From a bacterium UBP2_UBA2255 (lineage in GTDB: Bacteria; Edwardsbacteria; AC1; EtOH8), in the NCBI GenBank assembly GCA_002347565.1, contig DDXR01000038.1, positions 23,248 to 87,247 on the forward strand: 64,000 bases of DNA. Direction: 5' to 3'. Position numbers and translations under genes: made by a program. Numbering within the stretch: position 1 is the stretch's first letter; each line of letters opens with the position of its first letter. A model generated the notes under the pieces. The model made no database searches, was not told the DNA's origin, and saw only the letters and a list, made by a program, of their open reading frames with translations. This document shows, in pieces, positions 58,493 to 64,000 of the stretch.

Positions 58493-60448
58493 TCAGCGGC
58501 CCATGATCTTCAGCTTTTCCCTGGCCCGCTCGATGTTGCGCCGGGCGTTGGCGTGTCCGGGATCGATCACCAGTACCCGCTGCCAATAGAAGAGGGCCTG
58601 CTCGTACTCCTCCTTGGTATAGGCGCTGATGCCCTTCAGGTACAAGTCGCCGGCGTCCCGTTTCCTGGCATTGGCCAACCGTGAAACGGCCTGTGCCAGA
58701 TACTCGGCGGCGGCCTTGTTGTCCTTGTCGAGGGATAGCGCCATCTTCAACTCTACCTCGGCTTGGCCGTAACTACCCCGGTCGTACAGGCCGATGCCGT
58801 TGCGGGCGTAGGCGCCGGAGAGTTCCCGCATCGCCGTCGTGATGTCCTGCCTCTTGGCCAGGACATCGTCATTCCCCGGATCCAGGGACAGGGCGCGGTT
58901 CGCCTGGGCCAGGGCCGCGGACCACCTGCCCTGCGCCGCCAAGCGATCGGCCTGCTGGATGGCCTCTTCGACCTCCCGCCGCTGCAGCGCCCTGGTCATT
59001 TCGATCCAGGCCCGGGGCTGGGCGTGGTTCGGATCCAGCGCCAACGCATCGCTCCATTCCCCGATTGCCCGGGCATAGTCCTTGGCCGACAGCGCGGCCG
59101 CGCCGGCCCGCAGGCGCCGGTCCACCAGTACGGCCGTTGAATCGCCCGGCTCGCCGCCGGTGGGACGGACGGTGAACAGGGCATCGGAGACCTTGGCCAG
59201 CCATTCCCGGGCGACAGGGTGGTCCGGGTTGATCTCCAGCGCCCGGCTGAACTTGGCGATGGCGTCGATCGGCTTCCCCGCCCGGTAATCGGCCAAGCCG
59301 GAGGCCAGGTGCCGGCCGGCATCGCGCTCGTTGATCGCGGCCCGGGTCTCGACGCTGGCTCGCGCTGCGTCGCCGTAGGCCGGGTCCCAGATCAGCGCCA
59401 GGTCAAAGCTTGCCAGGGCCTCCTCCTGTTTGTCCGACCGCGCCTGGGCCAGTCCCTGCTGGTAGAACGTCTCGGCTGTGATCCGCGCCCGCCGCTGCAG
59501 TTCCGCGGCGATGATCCCCTCGCCGCGGTCACCGGGCGACGGCCGGCCGGGGCGGAACGACAGCGAGAAATGATGGGCCGGGCCCAGCGCACCATGGGAG
59601 GCGACGGCGTACTCCACGTCGTATCCCCTCACCCTGACGCCCAGGCCCCCGGTCAATCCGGCCAGGCCTCCGGCCGCTGCCAGGCCGCCCTTGTATCCGG
59701 CCCGCAGCCTGACACGTTCCCGGATGACGCCTTCGGCGCCGAGACGGCCGAACGGCGGCTGGCCGCGGAACGGCACCACCATGTCGCCGGAGAACAGCAG
59801 GGCATCGCCCGGCAAAACGTAGCTGGCTCCGGCCTGCAACCGGGCGGGCAGGGGAGAAGAGACGGCGGCAAACTTGATCCCGCTGCCCACGTTGGCGAGC
59901 GCGGCCCCGGCCCGCAGCCCCCTGATGCCGCTGATGACGCTGACCCCCACGTCGCCGGCCACCGCTGAGGCCCGGTCTGCGCCGATCGATTGGTGCAGGT
60001 AGCGAATCGTGGCCCCGGCCGCACAACGCCGCCCGAACGAACGGGCTGCCGAGACGGCCGGGGCCAATCCGACGGCGCTGAACGATGATAGCGGGACGGC
60101 CGACGGGACGATCCGTTCCTCCAGGCCGCCGAGGAACAGGCCCCGCACAGAAACGGCCAGCGCCAGCCGGTCGGTGCCGTACGCCGCGGCCAGTATTTCA
60201 TGCCGGATCGACTGGCCGTATTCCGAATGGGCCATGGTGATCTCGGTCCCGCGCAGCCAGCCCAGTCCGCCGGGATTCCAGAACACGCCGCCGACGGCGC
60301 CGCCGTGCGAAACAACCGCCCCTCCCATCGCCACCGCACCGGCCCCGGCGTCAAGTGACAGGAACGAGGCGCCGCTGCCCGTGCCCTCGGCGCGCAACGC
60401 CGCCGGTACCAGCGCCAAGACCGTCAGTGCGCAGAGCGTTCGCTTCAT
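58493..60448 (-). CDS. PorV/UPF0164-like outer-membrane barrel fused to TPR domain
   Basis: The 651-residue protein begins MKRTLCALTVLALVPAALRA, a signal peptide. Residues about 25-320 resemble the PorV/UPF0164 beta-barrel family: FLSLDAGAGAVAMGGAVVS, GGVFWNPGGLGWL, EITMAHSEYGQSIRHEIL and repeated amphipathic strands. Residues about 330-640 are TPR units (ARITAETFYQQGLAQARSDK, KPIDAIAKFSRALEINPDHP, EEYEQALFYWQRVLVIDPGH). PorV helps sort and release CTD-bearing cargo in type IX secretion; whether this protein does so is inference. It lies 6 bp after the seven-blade propeller gene. Confidence 0.8.
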   Translation of the reverse strand: MKRTLCALTVLALVPAALRAEGTGSGASFLSLDAGAGAVAMGGAVVSHGGAVGGVFWNPGGLGWLRGTEITMAHSEYGQSIRHEILAAAYGTDRLALAVSVRGLFLGGLEERIVPSAVPLSSFSAVGLAPAVSAARSFGRRCAAGATIRYLHQSIGADRASAVAGDVGVSVISGIRGLRAGAALANVGSGIKFAAVSSPLPARLQAGASYVLPGDALLFSGDMVVPFRGQPPFGRLGAEGVIRERVRLRAGYKGGLAAAGGLAGLTGGLGVRVRGYDVEYAVASHGALGPAHHFSLSFRPGRPSPGDRGEGIIAAELQRRARITAETFYQQGLAQARSDKQEEALASFDLALIWDPAYGDAARASVETRAAINERDAGRHLASGLADYRAGKPIDAIAKFSRALEINPDHPVAREWLAKVSDALFTVRPTGGEPGDSTAVLVDRRLRAGAAALSAKDYARAIGEWSDALALDPNHAQPRAWIEMTRALQRREVEEAIQQADRLAAQGRWSAALAQANRALSLDPGNDDVLAKRQDITTAMRELSGAYARNGIGLYDRGSYGQAEVELKMALSLDKDNKAAAEYLAQAVSRLANARKRDAGDLYLKGISAYTKEEYEQALFYWQRVLVIDPGHANARRNIERAREKLKIMGR

Positions 60449-60454
60449 CGCTCC

Positions 60455-62425
60455 CTACCTGACGATGGCGAATTTCTTATTGACCGAACGCTGCTCGCCG
60501 CCGACGTCGGCAGTCGCGGTCAACCGCAGCAGGTAGACGTCGCTGGCAACGCCGGTGATGTCCCAGACGATGGCATTCGAGGAAGCCTGGTGGGGCGGGC
60601 GTCCGCCCTCGCCCCGGCCGGTCAGGCGGGCGACCCGCCGACCGGCGATGGTGTACACCTCGGCCGTGACCTGGGCATTGGCATTGACGTAGTAATGGAA
60701 GTGGACCCGGTCGGCCCGGGCCGGGTTGGGCCAGGCGTAGACCAGCTCGTCCGGAAGGAAGGAACCCGCGGCATCAAGCCGGAAATCGCTGTACGCCGAG
60801 CCGCGGTTCGAGCAGCGGTCGTAGCCGGCGACCGTCAGCCGGCAGGCGCCGGCCGGGAAGCCGGCGGTGGGCAGGCTGGCCGCGTAGCCGCCGGAATCTC
60901 GGACCAGGACGACCGGCCGGAGGGCGCCGTCGGATGTCCGCAGCGTGCAGGCGGCCGCCGAATCGGGATGGAGCGGTTCGCTGGGCTCTGCGGACACCGA
61001 CAGGACTGCGCCCACCGCCGGCGCCGCCGGCGACAGCTTGATGGCGAACGTCGGCGGGATGGTGTCAGCGCCGGCTTTGACGAAAACCGTCGAGTCGAAC
61101 GCGCCCCACGTGTCGGCGGCATCGCGCCCGTGGAGGTAGACCCGGTGGAGGCCAGCGGCCAGTGAAGCGGTGAGTATGGTGTCGAAGATTTCGGCCTCGG
61201 GGCCGCCGAAGCTGTCGGCCGGGTGGACCGGCCGGCCGGTGCCGCTCGGTCCGACGCTGTCGATGAAATACTCGCCGCCGGCCACCATCCGGTTGTCGGT
61301 GATCCGCCCCGTCAGGACGGCAGGGCCCGCCTGCCAGACGGTATCGGGCGCCACGGCGATGGCGGCGACCAGTGGCGGCGCAATGTCCAGAAACGCGCTT
61401 GCCAGCTTCAAGCGTCCCCGGGTCAGGTCGCAGTAGGCGATGAAGACCGTGGAGTCGCTGCGCACCTTGCAGGAGGTGTGCAGGCCGACGATGCCCGCTG
61501 TATCCACCGCCTCCGTTAGCCAGGCCGAGCCGGCGTAACGCGCCAGGCGAAGATCGCCGCCGATGCGATCATGGTAGCTTACCAGCGGTTGGCCGCCCGG
61601 GCCCAGGGCCATGGAAACATGCCCGCCGGCCGCGCCGGTGTTGTCGACCGTATCCACCACCCACCCGGAGGGCTTGACCGCCCGCTTGATGCCTCCGGCC
61701 GCTGAATCGAAATAGGCGATGGCGGGGACGTCGCCGCTCAACACCAGGCTCGAATAGATGCCGGCGTCTAGGGCAGGGTCCGGATTCTCCTTGACCCAGT
61801 TGATGCCCTGCTGCCGGGCAAATTGTAGCTGCCGCTGGGTGTCCGAGTAGTAGCTGATGCGGGTTTGGTTGTTTCCGCTGTTGGCCACCGAAGTGTAGCG
61901 CCCGACGTCGCCGGCGGTGTCGATCTTGGCCAGGGCCCATGAAGCCGTCCTGGTGGCCAGCTTAAGGTCCCGGTTCGCCTGATCGTAGTAGCTGATCAAG
62001 GCCGTGGTCCCCAGCAGGCAGATCGAGGTGTACAGGCCGACGCCGGGGCCGGGGTCGGCCGTCTCAAGGGTCCAGCTGGCCCCGTTGAAATAACCGTACT
62101 TGAGCGACCGGTTGGTGGAGTCGTAGTAGCTGACCCGGGGATTGTTGTCAGGGCCGACAACGATCGCGCAAAACCGACCGACGTCTCCGGCCGTGTCGAT
62201 GGCGCCGAGGCTCCAGGCGCCGCCGGTTCGCCGCGCGTACCGCAGGTCGCCGTGCAGCGAATCGTAATGGCAGACATGCAGCCCGCCCGCGGCGTCGATG
62301 GCCAGCGCTGCGAACCGGCCGGCGCCGCCAGATGAGTCGACGGTCTCGACGGTCCACGGCAGGGCCAGCGCCGCCGAGCCGGCCAGCGCCGCCGCGCACA
62401 GGACCATGCCGGTCATTTTTCTCAT
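60455..62425 (-). CDS. Secreted seven-blade beta-propeller protein with sorting domain
   Basis: The 656-residue protein has a signal peptide (MVLCAAALAGSAALALP) and then seven repeats of about 45 residues at about 23-345. Each has a core like HVCHYDSLHGDLRYARR, RVSYYDSTNRSLKYGYF or LISYYDQANRDLKLATR, probably one blade each. Ig-like parts at about 360-560 follow, and the end is a sorting domain (EVYTIAGRRVARL, SDVYLLRLTA, KKFAIVR). It overlaps the SpoIIE-type phosphatase gene as ATGA and precedes the PorV-like gene by 6 bp. The ligand is unknown. Confidence 0.82.
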   Translation of the reverse strand: MRKMTGMVLCAAALAGSAALALPWTVETVDSSGGAGRFAALAIDAAGGLHVCHYDSLHGDLRYARRTGGAWSLGAIDTAGDVGRFCAIVVGPDNNPRVSYYDSTNRSLKYGYFNGASWTLETADPGPGVGLYTSICLLGTTALISYYDQANRDLKLATRTASWALAKIDTAGDVGRYTSVANSGNNQTRISYYSDTQRQLQFARQQGINWVKENPDPALDAGIYSSLVLSGDVPAIAYFDSAAGGIKRAVKPSGWVVDTVDNTGAAGGHVSMALGPGGQPLVSYHDRIGGDLRLARYAGSAWLTEAVDTAGIVGLHTSCKVRSDSTVFIAYCDLTRGRLKLASAFLDIAPPLVAAIAVAPDTVWQAGPAVLTGRITDNRMVAGGEYFIDSVGPSGTGRPVHPADSFGGPEAEIFDTILTASLAAGLHRVYLHGRDAADTWGAFDSTVFVKAGADTIPPTFAIKLSPAAPAVGAVLSVSAEPSEPLHPDSAAACTLRTSDGALRPVVLVRDSGGYAASLPTAGFPAGACRLTVAGYDRCSNRGSAYSDFRLDAAGSFLPDELVYAWPNPARADRVHFHYYVNANAQVTAEVYTIAGRRVARLTGRGEGGRPPHQASSNAIVWDITGVASDVYLLRLTATADVGGEQRSVNKKFAIVR

Positions 62426-63954
62426 CGGTCTGCTCCGTCCGCAATCCTCTGGGCGATAACGAACGTGATGTCGTCCGCCTGCGGCTGGCCGCCGGTGAAC
62501 GCCTCCAGCCGGGCCGCCAGCTCGCGTTTGATGGCCGCGGCGCCTTCGCTGCCGCTGCCGCGAATGATCTCCTCCACCCTCCGCTCGCCGAACTGCTCCT
62601 GGCCCGGGCCGACCGCCTCGGTCACGCCGTCGGTATAGGCCACGAACACCGCGCCTTCGCCGAACGCCTCCGACGCTTCCTGCAGCCGTTCGCCGAATGC
62701 CCGCTCGTCGGAGAAAGAGACGCCCAGCGGCTGGCCCGCGGTCTTCAAGGCCCGGATGGTGCCGTTCCCCGGGTTGTACAGGTACGCTGGGTTGTGGCCG
62801 GCGCAGCAGTAGCGGATGCGTCCGGCCGCCGGGTCGAGCACCGCGTAGAACAGGGTGACGAACATGTCCTCGGGGATGTCCTTCCGCAGCGCCGCGTGGA
62901 CCGCGCTGATCAGGCCGTGGGGTGAATCGCAGCGCGCCGCCTCCAGCCGGATGATGCTCCGCAGCATCGTCATCACCATCGACCCGGCCACGCCCTTGCC
63001 GGAGACGTCGGCCACCACCAGCCCCAGGCGGCCCCCGCCGGTCTCGATGAAATCGAAATAGTCGCCGCCCACCTCGGCGGCCGCCCGGTAGAACGACGCC
63101 ACCCGCAGTCCCGGCAGGGCCGGTTCGGCGCCGGGCAGCAGGGCCGTCTGGATGTCGCGGGCGATCTGCAGCTCCCTTTTCATCCGTTCCTGCTCGATCA
63201 GCTGCCGGCGCGCCCGCTTCAGCTTGACCGCCATCGCCTTCACCGCCATCGCGATCTTGCCGACCTCGTCCCGGCGGCTGGTGGCGATGGGCCGGTCGAG
63301 TTCCCCGTTGCCGATGGCCTCGATGTCGGCCGTGACCTGACGCAGCGAACCGATGATCAGCGATACCAGCAGCAGCAGCCCGGCCAGGCCGACCGCCATG
63401 ATCGCGCCCGTCATCAGGGCGACGCCCCGCCTGGCCCGGGCGATCGCCTGCCGGATCGACTCCCGGCTGATCGCAACATGGGCCCGGCCGATGACCGTGC
63501 TGCCGACGGCGATCGGCAGGGCGATTTCGAACACCTCCGTGCCCTGCAGTGTCCGGTATTCCAGTATGCCCGCCGGGCCGCCGGCCGCAGGTTTCGAACC
63601 CGCCGGTTCGCGATGGACCGTGTTCACCAGGGCCACGTCCGTATGGGCCCAGATGGTGTTCCCGGCGTCGGTGATGAAGCAGGAAACCACCCCCTCGTTC
63701 CGGGCGGCGGCGTCGGTGACCAGCTTGGCCAGTGCCAGGTCGTCCCTCATCACCAGCGGGTCCTCCGCGGCCGAGGCCAGGCTGCTGCAAATCGCCCGGC
63801 CCCGCAGCTGGATCTCGGCGGCCAGGGCCGCCTGCTCATGGCGGGAGAAGTACAGGTATGCTGCGGACATCATTCCGGGCACGAACACCGCCAGCCACAG
63901 CGTGAACTTGGCCTTCAATCCCAGGCCGCCCCGGGGCAGGACCGTGATGCCCAT
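62422..63954 (-). CDS. Membrane-bound SpoIIE/RsbU-type serine phosphatase
   Basis: The 510-residue protein has membrane helices at about 15-36 and 182-205 flanking a periplasmic sensor region (ICSSLASAAEDPLVMRDDLA), a HAMP-like segment at about 206-258 (SLRQVTADIEAIGNGELDRP), a coiled linker, and a PP2C phosphatase domain at about 285-505. Metal-binding motifs are EVGGDYFDF, VVADVSGKGVAGSM, AYTDGVTEAVG and QADDITFVIA. Such enzymes usually dephosphorylate an anti-anti-sigma factor. No STAS or RsbW gene is visible, though one may lie beyond the right edge. It overlaps the propeller gene downstream. Confidence 0.92.
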   Translation of the reverse strand: MGITVLPRGGLGLKAKFTLWLAVFVPGMMSAAYLYFSRHEQAALAAEIQLRGRAICSSLASAAEDPLVMRDDLALAKLVTDAAARNEGVVSCFITDAGNTIWAHTDVALVNTVHREPAGSKPAAGGPAGILEYRTLQGTEVFEIALPIAVGSTVIGRAHVAISRESIRQAIARARRGVALMTGAIMAVGLAGLLLLVSLIIGSLRQVTADIEAIGNGELDRPIATSRRDEVGKIAMAVKAMAVKLKRARRQLIEQERMKRELQIARDIQTALLPGAEPALPGLRVASFYRAAAEVGGDYFDFIETGGGRLGLVVADVSGKGVAGSMVMTMLRSIIRLEAARCDSPHGLISAVHAALRKDIPEDMFVTLFYAVLDPAAGRIRYCCAGHNPAYLYNPGNGTIRALKTAGQPLGVSFSDERAFGERLQEASEAFGEGAVFVAYTDGVTEAVGPGQEQFGERRVEEIIRGSGSEGAAAIKRELAARLEAFTGGQPQADDITFVIAQRIADGADR

Positions 63955-63961
63955 CGCCGGC

Positions 63962-64000
63962 TCAGCCGTCCGCGGCCGGCCTGAGGTACTTGACCATCCG
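63962..64000 (-). CDS. C-terminal end of an upstream gene (partial)
   Basis: Thirteen codons reading RMVKYLRPAADG and a TGA stop enter from the right edge, 7 bp before the phosphatase start and in a plausible operon spacing. Nothing can be said about the function. Confidence 0.4.
   Translation of the reverse strand, partial: RMVKYLRPAADG

Overview
The window is about 64 kb from a high-GC (roughly two-thirds G+C by eye) diderm bacterium. BamD, an ABC-exported surface polysaccharide and a PorV-like barrel point to an outer membrane. Five secreted proteins end in a FlgD-like/type-A sorting beta-sandwich domain, a style common in the FCB superphylum and in uncultured lineages such as Eisenbacteria, Edwardsbacteria, Zixibacteria and WOR-3. 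The sequence alone does not decide the lineage. Almost every gene is intact, and ATGA or GTGA start-stop overlaps are the rule. No gene-free stretch exceeds 300 bases.

Layout. (1) 1-4.4 kb, minus strand: a glycine operon with glycyl-tRNA synthetase, a lone receiver domain, gcvT, gcvH and the start of gcvPA, behind a TTGATT-N18-TATAAT promoter. The GlyRS gene carries an in-frame AT-rich segment of about 450 bp inside its zinc-knuckle region. (2) 4.4-12.3 kb, minus: four exported proteins (a small sorting-domain protein, an Ala-Thr-Asn-repeat tail-fibre-like protein, a FecR-domain protein and a 1,649-residue beta-propeller/sorting-domain protein). (3) 12.5-19.8 kb, minus: bamD, nadD, an M50 intramembrane metalloprotease with a PqqD-like N-terminal domain and two cyclic-nucleotide-binding domains, a TPR protein, a Cys-rich zinc-finger protein and a small protein whose N-terminus looks like a RiPP (NHLP/Os1348-type) leader. 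I regard this as the best candidate for an undescribed system. (4) 19.8-45.6 kb, minus: one continuous polysaccharide locus with Wzm/Wzt exporter, WecA-like initiating transferase, WecB epimerase, DegT aminotransferase, about thirteen glycosyltransferases, an O-antigen ligase/polymerase, three methyltransferases, a NodB deacetylase, an acetyltransferase and a radical SAM enzyme. Two visibly lower-GC blocks (about 35.5-37.0 and 40.9-43.7 kb) start or end inside genes, which suggests mosaic exchange. A four-helix-bundle gene sits between wzt and wzm with short AACGTT repeats on both sides. (5) 45.6-48.0 kb, minus: a small membrane protein and thrS. (6) 48.2-55.4 kb, plus: a secreted subtilase, thiS-thiG-thiH-thiE, and an IscU-type scaffold, each unit with a near-consensus promoter of 17-bp spacing. 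(7) 55.4-64 kb: a secreted propeller/C39-like-peptidase protein (minus), tRNA-Lys(CTT) (plus), then a minus-strand group with a SpoIIE-type phosphatase, a seven-blade propeller protein and a PorV-like barrel fused to TPRs.

How the parts fit. Regions 1 and 6 are core metabolism (glycine, thiamin, Fe-S). Regions 2 and 7 and the subtilase are surface or secreted proteins that probably share one export/attachment route through their C-terminal domain. Region 4 builds a lipid-linked polysaccharide on undecaprenyl phosphate and exports it by an ABC transporter. Region 3 links outer-membrane assembly and NAD synthesis to a putative peptide-handling membrane protease under cyclic-nucleotide control. 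All calls rest on reading motifs and gene order; no database search was run.
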